DNA of 44,841 nucleotides. Origin: an uncultured Granulosicoccaceae bacterium (GTDB lineage Bacteria; Pseudomonadota; Gammaproteobacteria; Granulosicoccales; Granulosicoccaceae). Both the position numbers and the translations under genes were made by a program. The DNA lies in assembly GCA_937951345.1 (NCBI GenBank), contig CALFCF010000003.1:1-44841 (forward strand), in the 5' to 3' direction. Within the stretch, counting starts at the first letter, position 1, and every line of letters begins with the position of its first letter. The notes beneath the pieces are model-generated. The model did no database searches. It was not told where the DNA came from and worked only from the letters and a program-made list of their open reading frames with translations. Shown in pieces: positions 9,129-17,659 of this stretch.

Positions 9129-10316
9129 GTGAAAAACATACCGCAAAACAACGACCCCGTGATTATCGGCTGGGCACACTGTCCCTTTGGCAAACTGGCA
9201 GCGGAAGACACAGAGGCCTTGATAGCGTCCGTCGGCACTGCGGCCATCGAACATGCCGGTGTGACGCCCGAGGATATCGACCTCGTTGGTGTTGGTGTAC
9301 TAAACGGTGGCTTCTCGTCGCAACTGTTCGAAGCAGGTTTAGCATCTATTGCCGTGCCCGGTCTGCAACACACCCCGGCTGTGCGCTCAGAGAATGCATG
9401 TGCAACCGGTTCCGCGGCTCTGTACGCAGCTATGGACACAATCGCAGCCGGTCGCGCGCGCATTGCATTAGTGATCGGAGCAGAGAAAATGACTGCTGTA
9501 TCAACGGCAGATGCCGGTGACATTCTGCTCGGTGGCTCATACCGTAAAGAAGAAGCTGATGTATCGGCCGGGTTTGCCGGTATATTCGGCCAGATTGCCG
9601 GCAGTTATTTTCAAAAGCATGGTGATAAATCAGCAGAACTTGCCATGATAGCTGCGAAGAATCATGCCAATGGCGCACTGAATCCCTTTGCTCATATCCA
9701 GAAAGATCTGGGGTTCGATTTCTGTAACACCGTTTCAGAAAAAAACCCTCGCGTTGCTGGCCCGTTGCGACGCACAGATTGCAGCATGATATCCGATGGC
9801 GCAGCAGCACTGGTCGTCGCGGATCGAGAGACAGCTCAAGGGCTTGCCCGTGCCATCGAGTTTCGCGCAAGGGTACATAAAAATGATGTTTTCCCGTTAT
9901 CACGACGTGAACTAACCGAGTTCGCGGGAGCGCGAGCCGCCTGGGCTTGTGCAAAAGAACAAGCCGGTATAAGCCTTGATGATCTTGATTTCGTTGAAAC
10001 ACATGACTGTTTCACGATTGCAGAGATGATTGAATATGAAGCCATGGGACTTACCGCATCCGGTGAAGGCTGGAAAGCAGCATGTGAAGGGCTGACTCAG
10101 AGAGATGGCAGGTTACCCGTCAACCCGTCAGGTGGTTTGAAAGCTAAAGGACATCCCGTCGGTGCAACCGGCGTTTCCATGCATGTTATGGCCTGCATGC
10201 AGTTAATGAATGAGGCGGGTGATATGCAAATTCCAAATGCCTCTATGGCCGGTGTTTTTAATATGGGTGGTGTTGCTGTGGCGAACTACTGCTCGATACT
10301 GGCGCGCGCAATGTGA
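9129..10316 (+). CDS. SCP2-type thiolase (acetyl-CoA acetyltransferase family)
   Basis: A 395-residue thiolase-fold enzyme. The nucleophilic Cys is at 91 in ENACATGSAAL, the SCP2-thiolase motif HDCFTIAE is at 292-299, and the GHPVGATG His is at 342. The C-terminal Cys of biosynthetic thiolases is replaced by NMGGVAVANY, as in SCP-x-like members. These enzymes cleave or form 3-oxoacyl-CoA. GTG start with only a weak AGG upstream; no better in-frame start exists. It is the first gene of a coupled operon with an acyl-CoA synthetase (4-base overlap) and a PPC-domain protein. No dehydrogenase or hydratase is present, so a full beta-oxidation cycle is not encoded here. Confidence 0.9.
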   Translation: MKNIPQNNDPVIIGWAHCPFGKLAAEDTEALIASVGTAAIEHAGVTPEDIDLVGVGVLNGGFSSQLFEAGLASIAVPGLQHTPAVRSENACATGSAALYAAMDTIAAGRARIALVIGAEKMTAVSTADAGDILLGGSYRKEEADVSAGFAGIFGQIAGSYFQKHGDKSAELAMIAAKNHANGALNPFAHIQKDLGFDFCNTVSEKNPRVAGPLRRTDCSMISDGAAALVVADRETAQGLARAIEFRARVHKNDVFPLSRRELTEFAGARAAWACAKEQAGISLDDLDFVETHDCFTIAEMIEYEAMGLTASGEGWKAACEGLTQRDGRLPVNPSGGLKAKGHPVGATGVSMHVMACMQLMNEAGDMQIPNASMAGVFNMGGVAVANYCSILARAM

Positions 10317-11878
10317 GCATTGTCCCGTTCTCTACGCGCACGATGAATCTTGCGCACTTCGTTGAACAACAGGCGCGACGACTATCAGCAGAACCTGCAA
10401 TGGTCTGGGGTAACAGTGTTTGGGATTGGTCTGCTTTTGAAAAGCGTGTTGGTACGATGGCTGCGGTTTTCGCTAAACAGGGCATCGGGCACGGTGATCG
10501 CGTACTGGTGCAATCGCGTAACTGCAACCAGTTGTTTGAAAGCATGTTTGCCTGTTTTCGCCTGGGCGCGGTCTGGGTTCCGGCGAATTTTCGTGGAACA
10601 CCTGATGATTTGTCCTGGATGGCAGAGCTCTCAGCAGCCAAACTGCTGTTATGTGATGCGGCGTTTCCGGAACACGCTGGCATAAGCGGCCCGGAATGCC
10701 TACTTTCAATTGGTGAATCGGAATTTGCTGACTCCATCGATTCTCTGATGGAATGTATCGGCGACACTCCGGCCACTGTATCAGTGGATCGCGATCACCC
10801 AGCCTGGCTGTTCTTTACCTCAGGTACATCCGGTCGTCCGAAAGCCTCTGTTCTTACTCACGGACAGCTTGGCTTTGTAGTAAACAACCATCTGTGTGAT
10901 CTCGTCCCGGGCATAACCCACAAAGACGCATCACTGGTCGTGGCTCCACTGTCACACGGTGCTGGCATACATCAACTATTGATGGTAGCGCGTGGAGCCC
11001 CGACAATTCTTACCGCTTCAACGAAATTCAATACATCAGAAATCTGGTCACTGGTCGAGAAGTGGCACGTGACCAACATGTTTACCGTGCCGACTATTCT
11101 CAAACTGTTAGTCGAAGCGCCGGAAGTCTCACAACACGATCACAGCTCATTGAAATATGTGATCTACGCGGGCGCCCCGATGTACCGTCGTGATCAGATA
11201 CAGGCAATAAACACATTAGGCAACGTGATTGTGCAGTACTTTGGTCTCGGTGAAGTCACCGGTGCCATCACGGTCCTGCCACATCATGAACATTCCGCTT
11301 CAGACGATGCACGCGAGGGAACCTGCGGCTATCCGCGCACCGGTATGCAGATCGAAATTCAAGCAGATGACGGTTCAGTGTGCTGCCCAGGCGAAACCGG
11401 CGAGATCTGTGTTACCGGCCCGGCTGTGTTTGCAGGTTACTGGAATAACCCGGAGGCAAACGCTGCGTGTTTTCGTAATGGCATGTTCAGAACCGGAGAT
11501 CTGGGTTATGTGGATGCACAAGGTTACGTGTACATCACAGGTCGCGCGTCCGACATGTACATCTCAGGCGGGTCCAATATTTATCCTCGCGAAATTGAAG
11601 AAAAACTCCTGCAACACCCAGCCGTATCAGAGGTCGCAGTATTTGGTATGCCGGATGATAAGTGGGGAGAAATTGGCGTGGCAGTGGTTACGCTTGCCAG
11701 CGACAAAGCAGTTGAAACCGATGAGATCGAGCAATTTATCCGCGGTAAAATCGCATCTTATAAAGTACCCCGACACTTTTATATCTGGGATGAGATACCT
11801 AAGTCGGGTTACGGAAAAATGGCAAAACGACTGGTTCGCTCTGAACTCGAGCGACGCTTAAAAGATGAAACAACCTGA
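10313..11878 (+). CDS. AMP-dependent acyl-CoA synthetase (ANL superfamily)
   Basis: Activates a carboxylic acid to its CoA thioester via an acyl-adenylate. At 521 residues it is full length. The P-loop FTSGTSGRPKASVLTHG is at 168-184; YFGLGEVTG, TGRASDMYISGGSNIYPREI and the C-terminal catalytic Lys in GYGKMAK (about 502) are all present. It is closest in style to medium-chain or aromatic acid ligases (FadD/MenE-like), but the substrate is not readable. The GTG start overlaps the thiolase stop (GTGA), and its TGA overlaps the ATG of the next gene, so the three proteins are translationally coupled. The convergent TRAP importer may supply its substrate. Confidence 0.93.
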   Translation: MSIVPFSTRTMNLAHFVEQQARRLSAEPAMVWGNSVWDWSAFEKRVGTMAAVFAKQGIGHGDRVLVQSRNCNQLFESMFACFRLGAVWVPANFRGTPDDLSWMAELSAAKLLLCDAAFPEHAGISGPECLLSIGESEFADSIDSLMECIGDTPATVSVDRDHPAWLFFTSGTSGRPKASVLTHGQLGFVVNNHLCDLVPGITHKDASLVVAPLSHGAGIHQLLMVARGAPTILTASTKFNTSEIWSLVEKWHVTNMFTVPTILKLLVEAPEVSQHDHSSLKYVIYAGAPMYRRDQIQAINTLGNVIVQYFGLGEVTGAITVLPHHEHSASDDAREGTCGYPRTGMQIEIQADDGSVCCPGETGEICVTGPAVFAGYWNNPEANAACFRNGMFRTGDLGYVDAQGYVYITGRASDMYISGGSNIYPREIEEKLLQHPAVSEVAVFGMPDDKWGEIGVAVVTLASDKAVETDEIEQFIRGKIASYKVPRHFYIWDEIPKSGYGKMAKRLVRSELERRLKDETT

Positions 11879-12711
11879 TGCAATCAGTCGTTCATCCGGG
11901 ACCGGTTGGCAACGAGCGACTACAGATAGCACTCTGTTCAGGAGAACCGTTTACGGTAAAGTTGCAAGCAGGCATTCCACTTGAACAAGCCGTTGATGAA
12001 GCATTATCACCACTTGGATTCGACAGTGCCTGGCTCGAGCTCCAGCAGACATCCGTTGAACCAGTTTGCTACGTAATTCCCGATCACGCGTCAGACAATC
12101 AGCATGTTGCCTGGTACTCGGAAAAGTACGAATTTGAAAGAGGCCGCATAGACCGTCTCGGGATGATAGTCGGTCGCTACAACGAGCGGATATTTACGCA
12201 TAGCCATGGCCAATGGACATCATCAGAGGGTAAGCAGGCTATGGGGCACCTGCTTGCACCCGATACGATACTCGCAACTTCAGCAACGGCAAGCGGCATC
12301 GGCCTAAAGGGTGCGACATTTGATCGCCGACACGATCCCGAAACTAATTTCGAGCTATTCCATATCGATAAGACCGATCAAATCGGTGGCGACTACGCAG
12401 CAATCAGACTGCTGCCGAACCAGGACTTCGCCACCGCCTTGCATAACGCCTGCAACCGTTTAGGTTGGACGTCAGCTCGCGTTCACGGAATTGGCAGCTT
12501 AATCGGTGCGTGTTTCGAAGACGGGCAAACTCTGAACAGTGTGGCTACCGAGTTTCTGGTCACCGATTGCGTCATCGAACTTCAATCATATCAACCGGAA
12601 ATTGTGATCGTGGGTGTAGAACCTGACAACATACTCTGCGGGCGATTATCACGAGGAAAAAATGCCGTACTGGTAACTGCGGAAATTGTTATGCAACGAT
12701 TAAATAGATAG
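11878..12711 (+). CDS. Tandem PPC-domain (DUF296) protein
   Basis: A 277-residue protein that reads as two copies of the PPC/PD1-like fold. Domain 1 (about 15-150) holds GEPFTVKLQAG and GHLLAPDTILATSATA. Domain 2 (about 175-275) holds ARVHGIGSLIGACFEDG and ends GRLSRGKNAVLVTAEI, matching the usual GHL...VTAE closing strand. Single-domain bacterial homologues form trimers of unclear function; plant AT-hook proteins use the fold for protein contacts. The ATG overlaps the synthetase stop (TGATG). Its fixed place behind thiolase and synthetase suggests a role with CoA intermediates, which is inference. No DNA-binding AT-hook is seen. Confidence 0.75.
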   Translation: MQSVVHPGPVGNERLQIALCSGEPFTVKLQAGIPLEQAVDEALSPLGFDSAWLELQQTSVEPVCYVIPDHASDNQHVAWYSEKYEFERGRIDRLGMIVGRYNERIFTHSHGQWTSSEGKQAMGHLLAPDTILATSATASGIGLKGATFDRRHDPETNFELFHIDKTDQIGGDYAAIRLLPNQDFATALHNACNRLGWTSARVHGIGSLIGACFEDGQTLNSVATEFLVTDCVIELQSYQPEIVIVGVEPDNILCGRLSRGKNAVLVTAEIVMQRLNR

Positions 12712-12754
12712 CCAAAGTCAAAGGTATGTAAATATATCCAATGACTAAAAGCGA

Positions 12755-14035
12755 TCAACGATAAAAATATTCTACTAGAAACATGGGTATCGAAGGCACG
12801 TAAGTGCAAAGCAGCAACACAATAAGTAATACACCGACAAACCACACATTAACCTTCGAGACATCCCAAATATTTGCTTTGGCAATCGAACAGGATGTTA
12901 TCAGTACCGATGCCACAGGCGGTGTTTGTTGCCCGATGGCCAGATTCAACGTTACGATCAGGCCGAAATGGACCGGATCAATTCCAACCAGTGTTATTAA
13001 CGGTACAACAATCGGCACAACAAGTATTATCGCGGCAACGGAATGCAAGAAAAAGCCGATTATCAAAAAGAAAATATTCAGGATCATCAGGATAACGTAC
13101 TTGTTATCCGTAAGACTCATCATTGATTGCGCCAGTTCCTGTGGCACCTGAGCACGGGTAAGAAAACCACCCATCAGCACTGATGCTGCAACCAGCAGCA
13201 TAACAACGGCTGTCTGCACACCACCTTCGATCATCGCTGATCGCAGGCGTTTAAAGTTCACTTCACGGTAGTAAAGACTCAGACCTATTGCAGTGACAAC
13301 CGCCAGGCCGGCAGCTTCAGTTGCCGTGACAAAACCTCCGAATATTCCGCCTAGAATAATGACAGGTAACAAAAACGTCGGCATCGCATCGATAAAGGTT
13401 TCTTTAACACGTTTCGTGTTGAAAGCCTCTTCGGTTGGTAAGTTATATTTACGCGCAAACGCATAAGCCACACTCATCAAACCGACAGCTCCCAATAGAC
13501 CGGGCACAACACCTGCGACAAACAACTGCTCTACACTGGCGTTGGCGGAAACCCCATAGACAATCATGGGAATTGACGGCGGGATAATAATGGCGAGCGA
13601 AGCTGAAGAAGAAGTAATTGCAGCTGACAGCGGCGCGGAATAACCACGCTTTTTCATCTGTGGGATCATCACCGAACCAAGTGCTGCCACATCGGCGACC
13701 GCAGAACCGGAAATCTCGGCAAAGAACAACGACACACCGATATTAACCATACCCAGTCCACCGCGAACAAAACCGATAAGTGCCGCAACAAAATTGATTA
13801 ATCGATCAGTAATTCCTCCGGCATTCATAATAGCGCCGGCAAGCACAAACATCGGTATGGCGATCAGCGAGAACTTGGTTGAGCCGTCGTACATATCGAG
13901 CGCGACAGTCACCAGTGAACCAACACCTTCAGTGACCGTTAGTCCAACGACCGCAGCAACAGCGAGCGCTACCGCGATTGGCACATTGATAAAAATTAAT
14001 GCGAGTAATACGAGGAATATACCGAGGACCATCAT
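12755..14035 (-). CDS. dctM: TRAP transporter large permease subunit (DctM family)
   Basis: An inner-membrane protein of 426 residues with about twelve hydrophobic segments. It is the ion-coupled translocation subunit of a tripartite ATP-independent periplasmic importer. Family landmarks include FAEISGSAVADVAALGSVMIP, SSASLAIIIPPSIPMIVYG and GGFVTATEAAGLAVV. The ATG overlaps the dctQ stop (ATGA). It is the last gene of dctP-dctQ-dctM and converges on the thiolase operon with only 43 bases between. Confidence 0.93.
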   Translation of the reverse strand: MMVLGIFLVLLALIFINVPIAVALAVAAVVGLTVTEGVGSLVTVALDMYDGSTKFSLIAIPMFVLAGAIMNAGGITDRLINFVAALIGFVRGGLGMVNIGVSLFFAEISGSAVADVAALGSVMIPQMKKRGYSAPLSAAITSSSASLAIIIPPSIPMIVYGVSANASVEQLFVAGVVPGLLGAVGLMSVAYAFARKYNLPTEEAFNTKRVKETFIDAMPTFLLPVIILGGIFGGFVTATEAAGLAVVTAIGLSLYYREVNFKRLRSAMIEGGVQTAVVMLLVAASVLMGGFLTRAQVPQELAQSMMSLTDNKYVILMILNIFFLIIGFFLHSVAAIILVVPIVVPLITLVGIDPVHFGLIVTLNLAIGQQTPPVASVLITSCSIAKANIWDVSKVNVWFVGVLLIVLLLCTYVPSIPMFLVEYFYR

Positions 14036-14565
14036 GCGCGCTTTCGCTCCTCTGCAGCAATCTCGGCTTCAATCTCTAAATGTTCCAGCGATTGACCCTG
14101 GCGCACGGTTCGCAAGTAAGCAGGTGCAGCTAAAAGTTCACAGAGTATGAAAAGCGCGGCACCGATGGGTATAACTGATTGAGTAAACTGAACGGGTACC
14201 CAACGCAGACTCACCAGTGTATCACCCTCCAACACCAGCAGAACCTGCCAACCCGCCCAGGCAAGTAACACGAAGAAAGCGATAAACACTATTTCGGCAA
14301 ATATGGCCAGGTAATAGCGCACCGGCATCGCTATGGATAAAAGCACGCTGTCAAACCCGATGTGCTTTCGTTTGATAACTGCCAGCGCACCACCGTAGTA
14401 AGTGATCCAGGACAATACAACACTGGCAACTTCGTCATACCATGACAAAGACGCATCCAGCTTGCGGTAAACAACAGCAATCACAACAATCGCTGTCAGA
14501 CCCACCATCAGCAACATCAGAACAATCTCGAGTATCGATTCAAGAAATTTCGACAGACGGGCCAA
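14032..14565 (-). CDS. dctQ: TRAP transporter small permease subunit (DctQ family)
   Basis: A 177-residue inner-membrane protein with four hydrophobic segments, the expected DctQ topology. WYDEVASVVLSWITYYGGALAVIKRKHIGFD is the typical helix 2 region, with the family's charged RKHIGFD loop. The TTG start at 14565 is supported by AGGAG eight bases upstream. The C-terminal tail is charged and cytoplasmic. It overlaps dctM by four bases and follows dctP after a 149-base gap that contains a strong hairpin. Confidence 0.88.
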   Translation of the reverse strand: MARLSKFLESILEIVLMLLMVGLTAIVVIAVVYRKLDASLSWYDEVASVVLSWITYYGGALAVIKRKHIGFDSVLLSIAMPVRYYLAIFAEIVFIAFFVLLAWAGWQVLLVLEGDTLVSLRWVPVQFTQSVIPIGAALFILCELLAAPAYLRTVRQGQSLEHLEIEAEIAAEERKRA

Positions 14566-14628
14566 TACCGTTACTCCTGATTTTTATTTTTTTATTAAAC
14601 TCTGCGCCGGTAATCCACCGGGTTACCG

Positions 14629-14661
14629 TTTGATTGAAACCGGGAACAGGCTTCAATCAAA
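14629..14661 (-). promoter_or_regulatory. Hairpin between dctP and dctQ, probable expression-balancing element
   Basis: TTTGATTGAAACC (14629-14641) pairs with GGCTTCAATCAAA (14649-14661), 12 of 13, around a 7-base loop. A second smaller stem (CGGTAA / TTACCG) lies at 14608-14628. There is no T run after the stem on the minus strand. The placement fits an mRNA 3'-end stabiliser that lets the binding protein be made in excess over the permeases; that role is inference. Confidence 0.55.
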
Positions 14662-14714
14662 TAGTCAAACCCGGCGACAGTCTAACAATTGTCAGCGAAA
14701 AATTTCGACGACCT

Positions 14715-15695
14715 TTATTTCGCGAGTGATTGCACCGTGCTGATCAGCTCCGCGCCGCCTTTTACAGTACTTGCAAACTCTTCGTAGACAGGCTTGGACG
14801 CCTCTACAAATGCTGCCTTATCAGCTTCGTTTACGGTAATTCCACCGTCTTTTAAATTCTGAAGCAACTCTGTCTCAAGGTTTGCCGCCATTTCATACAC
14901 AGCATCCTGCGATTCTTCCGCAGCAGCAATTAGTGCACTCTGAACATCTTCAGGTAATTTGGCGAAGTGCTTGGCGGATACCAGAACATAAGCCGGTGTA
15001 TAGACATGACCGGTTATAGACAGGTACTTTTGCACTTCCTGGAATTTGGCAGACCAGATTTGTGCGTAGGGATTCTCTTGCCCGTCAATTACATCCGTTT
15101 TCAGCGCAGTAAATACTTCCGAGAATGCCATTGGGGTTGGATTGGCGCCGTACAACTGAAACATCTTGACGCGCCATTCGCCTTTAGGCGTACGCAACTT
15201 GATACCCTCTAAATCTGCAGGTTTATTAATGGGGCGTGTGTTATTGGTGATATGTCGAAAACCGTTCTCAAAGTACCCCAGTATCTTGTAGCCTTTACTT
15301 TCTGCCGCCGCATTGAGCACGCTCTCACCAATTTCTGCGCGAACCGCTTTCATATGATCACGTGACTGAATGATGTAAGGCATTTCAAACACACCGAACT
15401 CATCTGCAACCGACGACATGACCGACGAAGGTAGTGAAAACGTTATTTGGCCCAGCTTCAGTTTTTGCAACAACTCCTTGTCCTTACCAAGTTGCGATGA
15501 ACCAAAAGCCTGCACTTCGGCTTTGTCCCCAAGCCGGGCATTAGCATTTTTGACGAATTCGTTTACCGATGCTTCAAACAGAGATCCGGGATTTCCTACA
15601 TGGCCGAATTTCAGTACCAATTTTTCAGCATGCAAGGGGCTGACGCCGGCAATCAAAGCCGCACCCAATACAAGCGATAAGAACGATTTTTTCAT
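14715..15695 (-). CDS. dctP: TRAP transporter substrate-binding protein (DctP family)
   Basis: A 326-residue periplasmic solute receptor with a Sec signal peptide (MKKSFLSLVLGAALIAG, cleavage near LHA-EK). DctP landmarks include LKFGHVGNPGS, FGSSQLGKDKELLQKLKLG and GIKLRTPKG, whose Arg (about 168) normally forms the salt bridge to a substrate carboxylate. A strong GGAGGAATCAAACC precedes the ATG. It leads the dctPQM operon. Because it faces an acyl-CoA synthetase operon, the likely cargo is an organic acid that the synthetase activates; the exact acid is not predictable from sequence. Confidence 0.93.
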   Translation of the reverse strand: MKKSFLSLVLGAALIAGVSPLHAEKLVLKFGHVGNPGSLFEASVNEFVKNANARLGDKAEVQAFGSSQLGKDKELLQKLKLGQITFSLPSSVMSSVADEFGVFEMPYIIQSRDHMKAVRAEIGESVLNAAAESKGYKILGYFENGFRHITNNTRPINKPADLEGIKLRTPKGEWRVKMFQLYGANPTPMAFSEVFTALKTDVIDGQENPYAQIWSAKFQEVQKYLSITGHVYTPAYVLVSAKHFAKLPEDVQSALIAAAEESQDAVYEMAANLETELLQNLKDGGITVNEADKAAFVEASKPVYEEFASTVKGGAELISTVQSLAK

Positions 15696-16074
15696 GGTTT
15701 GATTCCTCCGATTCTAATTATTCGACTATTCACTGGCGCAGGGCCGCAGCGCGATCAATGATAAATCACATTTTTACCACAATGGCAGCCAGCACAAGCT
15801 CACCTGCTGATAGTACCAAGAAACCCATCGATCGGCAGTTAGTCTGTTTTTTTAGGCTAAACCATAATATCAATTAATCAACGCAAGTCCATGTTTTTAA
15901 ACAATGTAATTTGACTGATGCACATACACCATCACAACAAACCACTCGCAAGTCAATCAGTCAGCCTGACTTTTCGGATGATGAACTTCCCGATAACCGG
16001 ATTGTCTTTTTCTCTTTGAGCTACGGGATCTTAACGTTGCCGGATATACTGATTACTAATCGAAGGAGAACACT
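15696..16074. other. Divergent intergenic region of dctP and the Tat-exported MBL gene
   Basis: About 380 bases with no gene. It must carry the two divergent promoters. A direct repeat of TTGAT (TTGATTAATTGAT on the minus strand, near 15871-15883) and a TATACT hexamer near 16044 upstream of the MBL gene are the only candidates; neither is strong enough to annotate as a site. Confidence 0.35.
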
Positions 16075-17016
16075 ATGAAAGCACCTCTGAGTCTAAATAG
16101 ACGCGACTTACTCAAAGGCGGTGTTGCCGCAGGAACCGCTGGAATGTTGAGCACCTCTGCCTTCAATTTGCTGGCAGCAGATAGCACAAAAGCACCGAAT
16201 GCCAACAAATACAGTTTTATGCTGGGCGATTTTGAGGTGTCCACTTTACTGGCCGGCAGCCGCATAGCAACCGAACCACAAACAATTTTTGGCAAAAATG
16301 TGTCCAGTGAAAAATTTGCAACAGTATCTGCCGAAAATTTCATACCCGTTGATAAAACTAAATTTTACTTTACGCCAACTGTTGTAAAAGCCGGCAATGA
16401 AGTTGTTTTATTTGACACAGGATTGAATCCGGCGAGCGTTAGTACACCCCTTCGAGCTGCCGGCATCGAACCTGACGATGTCACCGTCGTTGTAATCACC
16501 CATATGCACGGCGACCATGTAGGGGGTTTGTCGGGAGACGGCGGAGCAGTAACCTTCAAAAACGCACGCTATGTCACTGGTGAGGCTGAGTTTGATGCCT
16601 GGGCGAAACGGGACAACAAAAACTTCAAAAACAAAGTTGAACCACTTGCAGAAAAAATGGAGTTCCTGAAAGACGGTGGATCTGTTGCGTCCGGCATTAC
16701 TGCCATTGGTGCATTCGGGCACACACCGGGACATATGATTTACATGCTGGAGTCCGGTGGTAAACAGTTTGCGATAATAGCTGACACCGCCAATCACTAT
16801 GTCTGGTCGTTAGCCTATCCCGACTGGGAGGTAAAATTTGATATGGACAAAGCTAAAGCGGCTGCAACGCGCAGGCAGGTATTTGGTATGCTCGCCGCAG
16901 ATAAAATACCATTTGCCGGCTACCACATGCCATTCCCTGCCACCGGATTTGTAGAATTCCGTGGAGAAGGCGGATTTCGCTACGTCGCAGCAAGCTATCA
17001 GCTGGATTTAGGTTAA
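16075..17016 (+). CDS. Tat-exported metallo-beta-lactamase-fold hydrolase
   Basis: A 313-residue MBL-fold protein with a twin-arginine signal (NRRDLLKGGVAAG, Arg9-Arg10, cleavage after about 34). The zinc motif HMHGDH is at 143-148, with further ligand regions GAFGHTPGH (His216) and ADTANHY (Asp237). Tat export suggests folding with its metal in the cytoplasm before release to the periplasm. The family covers lactonases, glyoxalase II-like esterases and alkylsulfatases; the overall style resembles quorum-quenching lactonase-like MBL proteins, but the substrate is unknown. GGAG lies six bases upstream of the ATG. Monocistronic by spacing. Confidence 0.88.
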   Translation: MKAPLSLNRRDLLKGGVAAGTAGMLSTSAFNLLAADSTKAPNANKYSFMLGDFEVSTLLAGSRIATEPQTIFGKNVSSEKFATVSAENFIPVDKTKFYFTPTVVKAGNEVVLFDTGLNPASVSTPLRAAGIEPDDVTVVVITHMHGDHVGGLSGDGGAVTFKNARYVTGEAEFDAWAKRDNKNFKNKVEPLAEKMEFLKDGGSVASGITAIGAFGHTPGHMIYMLESGGKQFAIIADTANHYVWSLAYPDWEVKFDMDKAKAAATRRQVFGMLAADKIPFAGYHMPFPATGFVEFRGEGGFRYVAASYQLDLG

Positions 17017-17128
17017 ATGTCTTCAGATTGCATTGAATATCTTTTCAGATAAGCTGGCGTGTTGTTTCGAGAATCCTTTATAACGCCCGCGTAAAGATCA
17101 TGCTTCCGGGCTTTGGTATTTGGAGAAT

Positions 17129-17500
17129 ATGAAAGAGCTCCTGCTAATAAGCCTGTTGTTGTTTTCTTCCAGCACATTGGCTGAATGGGTTGAGTATTCG
17201 ATAAAATCAAATGGTGATGTTGTGTTTTTTGACAAGGCACGCGTCGAGAAAAATGGGGCCTTGGTTAAGATTTGGACCAGAGTTCGATTTAAAACATCAC
17301 TTATGGGCGCATCAAGCTACCAAAGCCTGCTACAAATAAACTGCGCAAGCAGATCAGAAACCACACTTCAGAATACATTTTTTTCTGATAAAAATTGGAC
17401 CTCGCTTGCCATGGCGACAAACACCCGGGCAAAACCCGAGAAGAAAATAAAGGTAGACTCGGTTACCGCACAACTCGCTGACATGCTCTGTAACGAATAA
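17129..17500 (+). CDS. Small exported protein, surface-adhesin-E-like
   Basis: About 123 residues with a signal peptide (MKELLLISLLLFSSSTLA). The mature part shows the pattern of short proteins annotated as surface-adhesin E: a WVEYS start, a FFDKARVEKNG strand pair, a VKIWTRVRF strand and a conserved-looking NCAS Cys with a second Cys at the C-terminus (disulfide likely). The ATG at 17129 is used because GGAG precedes it; an in-frame TTG at 17120 overlaps that site. The family match is by eye and function is unknown. It follows the MBL gene by about 110 bases and may be its own unit. Confidence 0.6.
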   Translation: MKELLLISLLLFSSSTLAEWVEYSIKSNGDVVFFDKARVEKNGALVKIWTRVRFKTSLMGASSYQSLLQINCASRSETTLQNTFFSDKNWTSLAMATNTRAKPEKKIKVDSVTAQLADMLCNE

Positions 17501-17527
17501 CCTGGCGGCAGTTTTCGAAGCATTAAA

Positions 17528-17567
17528 CAAAAAAATACCCGCGCAATGATCACACTGCACGGGTATT
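17528..17567 (-). terminator. Intrinsic terminator for the PQQ dehydrogenase transcript
   Basis: On the minus strand a long stem (AATACCCG ... CGGGTATT, with extra GC pairs inside) is followed by TTTTTTT, a textbook Rho-independent signal about 95 bases after the dehydrogenase stop. The plus strand lacks a T run after the stem. Confidence 0.8.
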
Positions 17568-17659
17568 AGTTGACTTCACGAACTTTTAATACTGATAAGT
17601 TTTAAGCGTATCAACCCAATCAGTCGATGTAAGGATCAGATCAGACTTATCTCTAAAAT

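Noticed and set aside
9430-10002. 190-codon minus-strand frame inside the thiolase gene
   Set aside because: It lies wholly opposite the thiolase coding sequence, which has intact catalytic motifs; the reverse product has low-complexity, unstructured composition.
11229-11861. 210-codon plus-strand frame inside the acyl-CoA synthetase gene
   Set aside because: It is a +1-type shadow frame; the synthetase frame carries all ANL motifs, including the C-terminal Lys, through this region.
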